Below, one piece after another: positions 62,001 through 64,000 of a stretch of 64,000 nucleotides of DNA. The DNA is taken from the NCBI GenBank assembly GCA_026874595.1, contig CM049311.1, positions 10,939,676 to 11,003,675 on the forward strand, written 5' to 3'. The DNA comes from Sipunculus nudus (lineage: Eukaryota; Annelida; Sipuncula; Golfingiida; Sipunculidae). Each line of letters opens with the position of its first letter. Position 1 is the first letter of the stretch. The position numbers and the translations under genes are program-made. The notes beneath the pieces are model-generated. The model was not told the origin of the DNA. It searched no databases and was given only the letters and a program-made list of their open reading frames with translations.

Positions 62001-63564
62001 ATTTTCAATACTCTGGACAAGAACTATTTGATTTCAATCTTACAACTTCTGTGGACTTTATAAAATCTGTTTTTTTATAAATGAATAAATAAACACTTTA
62101 AAAATACTTTCTAATATTGCTTAATGAAGATTTACAAGCACAGTCAAAATAATATGTGTAATACTGTAATAAGGGAAGGGAGACATAAAATTCAACTGAA
62201 CTCACCGGGCATCTCTTAATGTGTCTATATCATCAAATACCTGCATCACGCAACTCAGGCCATCTGCCAGGTGACTATAGGAATCCCCCATGGTGCCACT
62301 GAACCTGGAAAATGAAAAAGGTCATGTGAGTAAACAAGTTTTTTTTTCAATATAAAACAGTGCATGATAAACTGCAAACATTTAGCGTTTAAAGAACGCC
62401 CAAAAGAAAATATATGGCATGTCTTTCTGTTTTCCTGCTTAATTAAATTTACATTTTCCTTATACCTTTTTTCTTCCATGTATGGCTTATTTACCCAATT
62501 TTTTTATTTAAAGAATACATATATAGTTGTCATGTCCCTGGCAATTAAGCATGCTGAAACACTTTCAAAATATACTGCCACACAGACACACCTAAATATA
62601 AGGTAATATTTTATCACAGGAAAGATATGAGCAGGGTTGATCTGAGATTGGAACTCATGTCATGTGGCACACTAGTCCAGCTTTCGAACCATTTTGTCAA
62701 TAAAGCAAGCTTCAGTAGCCAGACAGCGTGGTCCACTTTTTTACGACCTCCTTCCGATAAAGTATACTCACTTTATTTCATCAAAGGAATGCTCAAGCTG
62801 GTATGTACTGATGGTGGGCTGCCATGCCTGAATGGTTGGATACGGGGACATGTCAGATGTAGAGAATGTCACCAGTCCATACAGGGTGCAGCTGTACTGG
62901 AAGGTCAAGGTAAAAAAAGATTTAAAACAAGGGTCAAGGTCAAACAAGGTAAAAAGTATGATCAAGGTCTTTGGATAATCTACTTGTATCTAAATACATA
63001 GAGACAGACTACAATCATATCTTCCTGATACAAAAATAGCTGATTAACACCATACTGTTTTATCAACAACATGTAATTGCCAATGTTTTTGGCATACATG
63101 TAAACATTATTATGTTTTTTTTTCTTTTTCATCATGCAAACTTACTTGTTATTTTAATGCACATAATTATTGGTTTATGATATTTTCCTAAAGCTATAAG
63201 AATAATCCCAGCTTGCAGGCAAAGCTATAAGAATAATCCCAGCTTGCAGGCAAATGAAGCATTTAAGCATGCTAATAAAATATATATTTTGCTGGTTTGC
63301 TCATTTGCATGACTGTGCTGGATGTATGAACACTGCCCAGTTTATTAAATTAAATATGTTTTGTGTAAATTGGTAATTTGTCAAATGCCTCAGGAAGTTC
63401 AGATGTATGCCTGTGTGAATACAAGAAGCACTTTGACACCATTTTGATAAATCTATATAATGATACTGCAGTGTGTGGAAGGGGTATCAGACAAACAAAC
63501 ATGTACACCAATACTTACATCACAGCCATGGTCAGTATCATCTGAAGGCCCGTCATTGAAATGC
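8033..63564 (-). CDS. MED25: Mediator complex subunit 25 (MED25), 22 exons, 5' end outside window
   Basis: MED25 is a metazoan Mediator subunit in the nucleus. It links activators and nuclear receptors to RNA polymerase II through its ACID/PTOV domain and docks on Mediator through its N-terminal VWA domain. Recognition rests on several conserved blocks: [10 protein letters not shown] and CNSPPG in the VWA part, ISPRKIPAL at its end, [14 protein letters not shown] at the start of ACID, and [24 protein letters not shown] at its end. The 22 exons join in frame through every intron; 21 introns are spanned, 20 with GT-AG ends and one probably GC-AG. The coding part seen is 2,719 bases; with the missing N-terminus the protein would be roughly 940 residues, longer than the 747 of human MED25 because of a long Gln-rich tail. 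The gene exceeds 55 kb, mostly from transposons in introns. No promoter is in the window. Confidence 0.96.
8269..10398 (+). mobile_element. family A element E1 (Helentron-associated/pearl-like, non-autonomous)
   Basis: Starts with a degenerate form of the family 5' end (gggaccaatgggtca...gctcagctg) and ends with an (RGAC)n tract, then AGTCAGCTGAGCTAAAAAT. Between them are two divergent copies of a ~650-bp module (about 9,090-9,570 and 9,770-10,250) that share motifs such as cgtgccatggtcaaa, ggcccataac, and ttttgatat..aggcag. Bases 8,285-8,635 are nearly identical to 21,585-21,935 of element E3, so the family was recently active. Subterminal inverted GCTCAGCTG/CAGCTGAGC plus a tetranucleotide tract are like HINE/DINE-1/pearl elements; the class assignment is by architecture only. 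Confidence 0.8.
10399..11489. other. MED25 intron (between w21 and w22), unique part
   Basis: No gene recognised. A 153-codon plus-strand frame at 10,661-11,119 has no resemblance to a known family and typical intronic base use, so I treat it as chance. An interrupted (AT)n lies at 11,428-11,488. Confidence 0.55.
11490..11666. mobile_element. pogo-like MITE, 177 bp
   Basis: Inverted ends CATTGGAACCCCGCC (left) and CAGTGGAACTCCAC (right, read inward), flanked by TA on both sides; internal inverted similarity (gagaccaccctg / aaggtggtctt). The left TA is the end of an (AT)n tract. Confidence 0.78.
11724..11908 (-). CDS. MED25: MED25 exon w21 (Gln-rich)
   Basis: 185 bp, acceptor TTTATAG, donor GTGGGA. 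Encodes [20 protein letters not shown], then a Gln-rich helix, and [15 protein letters not shown]. Completes the split ATG codon begun by exon w20. Confidence 0.85.
12037..13298. repeat. 45-bp minisatellite, about 28 units, seeded at a splice donor
   Basis: The unit on the plus strand starts ctgatgtgtataaccaaacc and ends gactataactta. Units vary at a few positions (gagccc/gggccc/gtactg). The array runs exactly up to exon w20: the last unit's 'acttac' (13,293-13,298) is, on the minus strand, the GTAAGT donor of that exon. Twenty of the other 27 units keep a perfect GTAAGT at the same place. The 45-bp length is a multiple of three, so a plus-strand frame stays open for 18 units (12,041-12,865). 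Confidence 0.96.
13299..13428 (-). CDS. MED25: MED25 exon w20 (Gln/Lys-rich, coiled-coil-like)
   Basis: 130 bp, acceptor TGTAACAG, donor GTAAGT. Encodes [20 protein letters not shown] then [20 protein letters not shown]. The heptad-like L/A spacing suggests a short coiled coil. Its donor is the template-like first unit of the 45-bp minisatellite that fills the next intron. Confidence 0.82.
13429..13992. other. MED25 intron w19-w20
   Basis: AT-rich, no repeat family or gene recognised. Confidence 0.6.
13993..14109 (-). CDS. MED25: MED25 exon w19 (Gln-rich)
   Basis: 117 bp, 39 codons, phase 0; acceptor TGTTACAG, donor GTACAG. Encodes [20 protein letters not shown] and ends [14 protein letters not shown]. 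Reading through the donor meets a stop two codons later. VEAERRLNL leads naturally into the helical exon w20. Confidence 0.78.
14170..14430. repeat. interspersed repeat fragment with a DR1-like site
   Basis: Contains a perfect TGACCTTTGACCT (14,179-14,191) and the sequence gtgcatggattttgcctag...gtaagtagttat, which resembles the tandem units at 40,585-40,990. Truncated copy without recognisable ends. Confidence 0.6.
14719..14793 (-). CDS. MED25: MED25 exon w18 (Thr/Gln-rich)
   Basis: 75 bp, 25 codons, phase 0; acceptor TTTCTAG, donor GTAGGC. Encodes [20 protein letters not shown] then ATTQQ. No domain. Confidence 0.78.
14794..18677. other. MED25 introns w18-w17 and w17-w16
   Basis: Apart from exon w17 (16,472-16,570), nothing but AT-rich unique sequence is seen: no long frames, tandem repeats or element ends. 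Confidence 0.6.
16472..16570 (-). CDS. MED25: MED25 exon w17 (Pro-rich)
   Basis: 99 bp, 33 codons, phase 0; acceptor TTGACAG, donor GTAAGT. Encodes [19 protein letters not shown] then [14 protein letters not shown]. Pro-rich; could be an alternative cassette. Confidence 0.75.
18678..18722 (-). CDS. MED25: MED25 exon w16 (15-codon microexon-like)
   Basis: 45 bp, phase 0 on both sides; acceptor CAACAACAG, donor GTAAGT. Encodes [15 protein letters not shown], an acidic/hydrophobic segment that looks like coding sequence rather than low complexity. It lies 13.1 kb from exon w15 across the nested-element intron. Confidence 0.75.
18850..19830. repeat. decayed minisatellite, ~30-34 bp unit
   Basis: Repeated but eroded units of the form ggctctgctgttaacaaag plus ggcag, dense from 18,880 to 19,270 and sparser to about 19,810 (tctgttcttaacaaatg, ctctgctattaatgtta, ctctgctgccataaa). 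Unit spacing varies by several bases, so the array is old. It lies in the intron between w15 and w16. Confidence 0.78.
23150..23294. repeat. DIRS left inverted terminal repeat
   Basis: About 145 bp (tgagaattttctctgttaaa ... cataatcacattttc) that is the near-perfect reverse complement of 28,684-28,828. The only differences seen are single bases. Confidence 0.93.
23338..23447. repeat. DIRS internal complementary region
   Basis: Its first half is the reverse complement of the extreme left end (23,097-23,155: cacaacagtttactaacaaa, accaccattcacag). Its second half is the reverse complement of the extreme right end (28,821-28,863: ttttattacgtaaacataat, tgtgagctgtttctg). Thus it spells the joined right-left ends, which is the DIRS hallmark thought to template circular cDNA formation. 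Confidence 0.93.
23640..23835 (-). pseudogene. DIRS tyrosine recombinase, C-terminal catalytic part
   Basis: Encodes [14 protein letters not shown] and [10 protein letters not shown], containing the HxxR box and the nucleophilic Tyr of the family. An in-frame TAG lies just upstream (about 23,842). Together with the N-terminal part this identifies a YR rather than a DDE integrase, as in DIRS elements. Confidence 0.78.
23907..23930. repeat. 24-base C homopolymer inside the recombinase region
   Basis: Uninterrupted run of C on the plus strand (G on the coding strand). It disrupts the reading frame. Its exact length may be uncertain because of sequencing error in homopolymers. Confidence 0.9.
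24130..24284 (-). pseudogene. DIRS tyrosine recombinase, N-terminal catalytic part
   Basis: The minus strand encodes [20 protein letters not shown], then [20 protein letters not shown]. The last Arg-rich block carries the first catalytic Arg of the tyrosine-recombinase family. This frame differs from that of the C-terminal part and is cut from it by a 24-base C tract at 23,907-23,930. Confidence 0.75.
25023..25379 (-). pseudogene. DIRS RNase H domain, frame open
   Basis: Within an open frame of 456 codons (24,492-25,862), residues ~162-280 contain the RNase H blocks [43 protein letters not shown] and LADALSRHP. The three Asp residues of the acidic set are present. The usual Glu of the LELRAV block is Asp here. 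DIRS-type RNase H is recognised by the DNTTVV..NKQGGT signature. Confidence 0.85.
25800..26150 (-). pseudogene. DIRS reverse transcriptase, broken
   Basis: Around 26,080-26,130 the minus strand encodes a template-binding block ending RWRPIIDL that is followed at once by TAG. Further on, KIDLTDA is followed by TAA at about 25,970, and the active-site region reads PYLDAG near 25,855, where the expected second Asp is lost and the frame changes. Established family knowledge: the YxDD box is the catalytic site of reverse transcriptase, so this copy should be inactive. Confidence 0.78.
26291..26656. repeat. 183-bp tandem duplication in DIRS
   Basis: Two units starting gagaatgaacc at 26,291 and 26,474 differ at only a few positions. 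The length of 61 codons preserves frame. Near-identity shows that the duplication is recent relative to the element. Confidence 0.93.
26832..27812 (-). pseudogene. DIRS gag-like central region (broken frames)
   Basis: Two minus-strand frames: 27,465-27,812, which contains an 84-bp in-frame duplication, and 26,832-27,347, whose residues [20 protein letters not shown] and [20 protein letters not shown] look like a DIRS gag helix-rich core. They are in different frames and separated by stops. Gag of these elements is poorly conserved, so the call rests on position upstream of reverse transcriptase. Confidence 0.5.
27499..27666. repeat. 84-bp tandem duplication in DIRS
   Basis: Two units of 84 bp (28 codons) starting gatttgcgc at 27,499 and 27,583, differing at a handful of positions. 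They keep the gag-like frame. Confidence 0.9.
28290..28564 (-). pseudogene. DIRS gag-like, Cys-rich N-terminus (in-frame stop)
   Basis: From an ATG at 28,564 the frame encodes a Cys/His-rich stretch containing [13 protein letters not shown] and, after a TAG stop near 28,462, CFHCQTW. CxxC/HxxCxxC spacing is typical of the start of DIRS ORF1 products. A second ATG-started short frame at 28,103 ([10 protein letters not shown]) may be a later gag segment. Function is inferred from position and Cys pattern only. Confidence 0.55.
28684..28828. repeat. DIRS right inverted terminal repeat
   Basis: Reverse complement of the left repeat, from gaaaatgtgattatgggtaa to aattctcattaatac. Outside it lies 35 bp of unique right end (agaaacagctcacaattatg ... 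acgtaataaaacc). Confidence 0.93.
30013..30028. repeat. poly-G tract in element E2
   Basis: About 16 G; the matching place in E4 (54,244-54,255) has about 12 G, and E5 has about 19 G at 59,664-59,682, so the tract is a variable element component. Confidence 0.9.
31827..31901 (-). CDS. MED25: MED25 exon w15 (Ala/Gln-rich tail)
   Basis: 75 bp, 25 codons, phase 0 on both sides; acceptor TTGTAG, donor GTCAGT. Encodes [20 protein letters not shown] then QAQQQ. Low complexity; assigned from splice sites and frame. Confidence 0.82.
31902..32296. other. MED25 intron w14-w15
   Basis: Short AT-rich intron with no repeat or element recognised. Confidence 0.65.
32297..32476 (-). CDS. MED25: MED25 exon w14 (end of ACID/PTOV)
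   Basis: 180 bp, acceptor CATCCAG, donor GTATTT. Encodes [20 protein letters not shown], then [16 protein letters not shown] and a basic tail [12 protein letters not shown]. This is the most diagnostic block of the gene (human [20 protein letters not shown]...FMGLIP). Phase 0 at both ends. Confidence 0.97.
34338..34395. repeat. clustered TCTAGAC inverted repeats
   Basis: Several copies of gtctagac/gtctaga in alternating orientation (tgtgtctagacgtctagatg ... catctagacacattgtctag) able to form a hairpin. Copy 2 retains a shorter form at 42,887-42,908. Confidence 0.8.
35036..37370 (+). mobile_element. family B element, copy A, 5'-truncated
   Basis: Homologous to copies B and C from their position ~100 onward, so the 5' end with the palindrome is missing or replaced. 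Contains ~130-bp internal repeats (ggccatattggatttctgac) and four ~140-bp modules at 36.59-37.08 kb, each with TGACCTTTGACCT (36,600; 36,736; 36,871; 37,017). Ends with ccggcc, gacaga and CAGCTGAGCTAAAAAT. More diverged from B and C than they are from each other. Confidence 0.85.
37744..37912 (-). CDS. MED25: MED25 exon w13 (ACID/PTOV core)
   Basis: 169 bp, acceptor TGCTGCAG, donor GTAAGT. Encodes [20 protein letters not shown], then [20 protein letters not shown] and [16 protein letters not shown]. It aligns with human EQWPQKLIMQLIPQQLL...[20 protein letters not shown]. The start depends on the GC-AG choice described for exon w12; the alternative would begin at the WPSKL codons. Confidence 0.93.
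37913..39172. other. MED25 intron w12-w13
   Basis: No element ends. Overlapping short frames on both strands at 38.3-38.7 kb are not recognisable as a gene. A small inverted repeat (aattgatcatcaat / attgatgatcgatt) lies at about 38,906-38,948. Confidence 0.55.
39173..39272 (-). CDS. MED25: MED25 exon w12 (ACID/PTOV)
   Basis: 100 bp, acceptor ATATCAG. Encodes [20 protein letters not shown] and [12 protein letters not shown], the first ACID strands. The donor that keeps the frame with the best acceptor of exon w13 is a GC donor (GCAAGT). An alternative GT donor four bases downstream would pair with a poorer acceptor, so the 3' boundary is less certain than for other exons. Confidence 0.88.
39790..40119 (-). 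CDS. MED25: MED25 exon w11 (linker and start of ACID/PTOV)
   Basis: 330 bp, the largest exon, acceptor TCACCAG, donor GTAAGA. Most encodes a Pro/Gln/Val/Thr-rich linker (for example [20 protein letters not shown]). The final residues, [10 protein letters not shown], begin the ACID/PTOV domain, equivalent to human NKLLAWSGVLEW. Confidence 0.93.
40585..40990. repeat. three ~145-bp tandem units with DR1-like sites
   Basis: Units each start near TGACCTCTGACCT (40,587; 40,730; 40,878), then aaatatgcatg(g/t)att. They resemble the fragment at 14,170-14,430. No element ends recognised. Lies in the intron w10-w11. Confidence 0.72.
41095..41345. repeat. two ~165-bp tandem units
   Basis: gaccaaaaccttatcagctc is found at 41,113 and 41,268, each followed by gg(g/a)gacccata and then catgcactt/gatgcacct and ttttgagta/taaaacatttt. 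The spacer holds a 21-base A run. Confidence 0.75.
41364..43704 (+). mobile_element. family C element, copy 2
   Basis: Uninterrupted copy, 2.3 kb. Starts aacaaggcctacaggcctaa; ends cataagctcacaggttcgct then aaacat. Contains units with ggtggcgccacc or one-base variants at about 41,634, 41,763, 41,911, 42,042, 42,187 and 43,219, and an internal 3'-like end at ~42,795-42,818, so the family is a fused double unit. No coding capacity. Confidence 0.82.
44222..44640 (+). mobile_element. tRNA-derived SINE
   Basis: An RNA polymerase III A-box-like segment (gtggctcaggggtaatgc) is followed about 35 bp later by a B-box-like gatttcgaatctc. A ~300-bp body and A-rich 3' end (aaaaaaaaaatattaaaaaa) follow. 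This is the standard SINE layout. The tRNA of origin cannot be named from sight. Confidence 0.8.
44697..44763 (-). CDS. MED25: MED25 exon w10 (linker)
   Basis: 67 bp, acceptor TTTATAG, donor GTGAGT. Encodes [20 protein letters not shown] then TH. The [11 protein letters not shown] part is a probable short helix, resembling in position the human AAQNAVEAAKNQ segment. Confidence 0.85.
45001..47433 (+). mobile_element. family B element, copy B
   Basis: 2.43 kb. Starts aacaagtgacccatggatca and gctcagctg; ends (after gacggccggccgg, gacagacgga) CAGCTGAGCTAAAAAT. Contains ~130-bp repeats near 45.5-45.7 kb and four ~140-bp modules with DR1-like sites at 46,667, 46,803, 46,938 and 47,083. In the first 480 bp it differs from copy C at only about 8 places. 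Confidence 0.9.
47557..49994 (+). mobile_element. family B element, copy C
   Basis: 2.44 kb, nearly identical to copy B and in the same orientation 123 bp downstream. Retains the intact TGACCCATGGGTCA palindrome. DR1-like sites at 49,222, 49,359, 49,494 and 49,640. The flanking DNA of B and C differs, so they look like separate insertions rather than one duplicated segment. Confidence 0.9.
50395..50432. repeat. G/T-rich tract
   Basis: ggggtgggtgtgtgtggtgg followed by tgtggggggggtgtg; several G runs that could form a quadruplex on the plus strand. In the intron w9-w10. Confidence 0.8.
50659..50771 (-). CDS. MED25: MED25 exon w9 (linker)
   Basis: 113 bp, acceptor TTTACAG, donor GTAAAA. Encodes a Pro/Gln/Val-rich linker with [18 protein letters not shown] and [12 protein letters not shown]. 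Similar in composition to the human Pro-rich linker between VWA and ACID. Confidence 0.88.
51650..51784 (-). CDS. MED25: MED25 exon w8 (linker)
   Basis: 135 bp, acceptor TCTGTAG, donor GTGAGT. Encodes a Val/Ala/Thr-rich linker including [17 protein letters not shown] and ending TTQVPSV. The phase 1 boundaries match the neighbouring exons. Confidence 0.88.
52043..52168 (-). CDS. MED25: MED25 exon w7 (linker)
   Basis: 126 bp, acceptor TCTTTAG, donor GTACAG. Encodes [20 protein letters not shown] and then [21 protein letters not shown]. Low-complexity linker with no domain; assigned by open frame, phase 1 on both sides and position. Confidence 0.88.
52756..52843 (-). CDS. MED25: MED25 exon w6 (end of VWA)
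   Basis: 88 bp, acceptor CTGTCAG, donor GTGAGC. Encodes [16 protein letters not shown] and [13 protein letters not shown], corresponding to the human DPRHMVLVRGL segment that closes the VWA domain. It is separated from exon w5 by a 7.9-kb intron full of mobile elements. Confidence 0.95.
52931..55759 (+). mobile_element. family A element E4 (mosaic)
   Basis: Starts gcaagggacccatgggtca then cgctcagctg; ends AGTCAGCTGAGCTAAAAAT after a gacggacggac tract. From ~53,570 to ~54,945 it follows E2 (lacking ~300 bp present there at 21,060-21,360); from ~54,950 to the end it follows E5 (59,735-60,582). The joint is abrupt at gacatctta(a)att. No coding capacity. Confidence 0.83.
55754..55968. repeat. 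two imperfect ~133-bp direct units
   Basis: aaaaattaaggaatactgga at 55,753 and aaaaattaaggaatattgga at 55,886, each followed by (a/t)acataattttaaatttata. The first overlaps the 3' end of E4. Confidence 0.75.
55969..56058. repeat. (AT)n microsatellite
   Basis: About 45 AT units, running directly into the left end of the TIR element at 56,059. Confidence 0.95.
56059..58279. mobile_element. TIR DNA transposon, TA target, non-autonomous, 2.2 kb
   Basis: Inverted ends CCGTAAATCTTGTTTTTAT (left) and CCGTAAATCCTGTTTTTAT (right, read inward), each followed by a GC-rich gccgc, flanked by TA. A subterminal motif tttatagccgca(c/t)cc(t/c)gagtt occurs near both ends in the same direction (56,090 and 58,191). 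No transposase frame recognised. TA target and short TIR suggest the Tc1/mariner superfamily, but other TA-targeting groups are possible. Confidence 0.8.
58954..60582 (+). mobile_element. family A element E5
   Basis: 1.63 kb. Starts aacaagggacccatgggtca and cgctcagctg; ends with a gacggacagacagac tract and CAGCTGAGCTAAAAA. Only one ~650-bp module (59,940-60,450) is present, and a 19-base G run lies at 59,664-59,682. Confidence 0.85.
60714..60779 (-). CDS. MED25: MED25 exon w5 (VWA domain)
   Basis: 66 bp, acceptor CTTACAG, donor GTAAGT. Encodes [20 protein letters not shown] and then EK, matching human [22 protein letters not shown] almost position by position. Phase 0 at both ends. Confidence 0.97.
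60780..61579. other. MED25 intron w4-w5
   Basis: AT-rich; a plus-strand frame of 102 codons at 60,849-61,157 is unrecognised and probably chance. Confidence 0.55.
61580..61703 (-). CDS. MED25: MED25 exon w4 (VWA domain)
   Basis: 124 bp, acceptor ATCTCAG, donor GTAATA. Encodes [19 protein letters not shown] and [15 protein letters not shown]. The CNSPP block is strongly diagnostic of MED25. Confidence 0.96.
61704..62205. other. MED25 intron w3-w4
   Basis: AT-rich unique sequence; no repeat, element end or frame recognised. Confidence 0.55.
62206..62304 (-). CDS. MED25: MED25 exon w3 (VWA domain)
   Basis: 99 bp, acceptor TTTCCAG, donor GTGAGT. Encodes [19 protein letters not shown] then [13 protein letters not shown], aligning with the human IKFMGGGGES...EGLSTALQLFDD region. 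Phase 2 on both sides. Confidence 0.95.
62305..62771. other. MED25 intron w2-w3
   Basis: Nothing convincing. A B-box-like GGTTCGAA occurs on the minus strand near 62,690 without a matching A box. Confidence 0.5.
62772..62896 (-). CDS. MED25: MED25 exon w2 (VWA domain)
   Basis: 125 bp, acceptor CTTCCAG, donor GTGAGT. Encodes the [18 protein letters not shown] segment and continues to HSFDEIK, equivalent to the central VWA strand and helix (human TQYSLVVF...LDGIKF). Ends two bases into a codon. Confidence 0.95.
63190..63251. repeat. 31-bp perfect tandem duplication
   Basis: aaagctataagaataatccc plus agcttgcaggc occurs twice head to tail in the intron w1-w2, without mismatch. Confidence 0.95.
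63519..63564 (-). CDS. MED25: MED25 exon w1 (VWA domain)
   Basis: 46 bp, acceptor TTTTCAG and donor GTAAGT. It starts with the last base of a split codon and then encodes [15 protein letters not shown], matching the FNGGPPAETD block of the MED25 VWA domain. The exon carrying the start codon and first VWA strand must lie beyond 64,000, because no matching frame is seen between 63,565 and 64,000. Confidence 0.93.
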
Positions 63565-64000
63565 CTGAAAATATATACCATATGGTTAACCTGCTGATGA
63601 ATATTTAACAGGAATAAGATTACATGTTCATGCTTGTGATAATAAAACAAGTATCGTTGTAAAAGAATGACTACAATATATATATATATGGTAGTTCAAA
63701 TATCTTTGGGGCATTGGTCTGATATTTATTTCAGGAGCAATGCCCCTGATCCAAAGATCAACAGAACTCATTATTTCTAGGGGTGCAGAATATTACCAAA
63801 TATACTGGTATAAAGCAATACAGCACCGAATCACATATGGAGTATCATGATATTGCTTTCAAATGTTGGTATTTTTCAATATTTTTTCAAATGCAACTAA
63901 AACTGATTCACTGTGGTTTCTGTTACAAATTTAGACTTACAAGCTTAGTGGATAATATTATTGGATGGCTGAAAACTGAAAGCTGTTACTCAGTCCACAG
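63565..64000. other. MED25 intron upstream of w1, continues outside
   Basis: No frame matching the MED25 N-terminus is present, so the first coding exon lies further right. A short (AT)n lies at 63,675-63,688. Confidence 0.6.

Noticed and set aside
62640-62760. GGTTCGAA on the minus strand as a possible tRNA gene
   Set aside because: No A box or acceptor stem pairing seen.

Overview
The window looks like nuclear DNA of a marine invertebrate, most likely a bivalve or other mollusc. The evidence is one intron-rich animal gene, AT-rich introns packed with young repeats, and non-autonomous elements ending in (RGAC)n tracts that resemble the 'pearl'/Helentron-associated elements known from bivalves. 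The species cannot be named from the sequence.

One cellular gene is supported: MED25, Mediator complex subunit 25, on the minus strand. I resolved 22 coding exons from 63,564 down to the stop codon at 8,033. All splice phases agree and the exons give 2,719 coding bases, about 906 codons. The N-terminal exon or exons lie beyond base 64,000. Exons 1-6 encode most of the von Willebrand A domain. Exons 6-11 encode a Pro/Thr/Val/Gln-rich linker. The end of exon 11 through exon 14 encodes the ACID/PTOV activator-binding domain. Exons 15-22 encode a Gln-rich tail.

Layout from left to right: 1-2.6 kb has no recognised gene. 2.6-4.9 kb is a hAT-like element with an 8-bp target duplication, containing a pogo-like element. 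4.9-8.0 kb is AT-rich flank and the MED25 3' end. 8.3-10.4 kb is a repeat element whose end sits 11 bp from the last splice acceptor. 12.0-13.3 kb is a 45-bp minisatellite that begins at the donor of exon 20 and repeats that donor about 27 times. 18.8-19.8 kb is a decayed minisatellite. 20.3-31.4 kb is a four-level nest of elements whose innermost member is a 5.8-kb GC-rich DIRS retrotransposon (23.1-28.9 kb) with inverted terminal repeats and an internal complementary region. 32.7-37.5 kb is one element family interrupted by another. 41.4-43.7 kb is a second copy of the interrupted family. 44.2-44.6 kb is a tRNA-derived SINE. 45.0-50.0 kb holds two nearly identical elements side by side. 52.9-60.6 kb holds three more elements.

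The most notable non-genic signals are the array of splice-donor copies in a MED25 intron, the complete DIRS terminal architecture with a matching empty site elsewhere in the window, and an element family carrying about four direct-repeat-1 nuclear-receptor half-site pairs per copy inside the gene of a nuclear-receptor coactivator. All similarity statements come from reading the sequence by eye; no database search was run.
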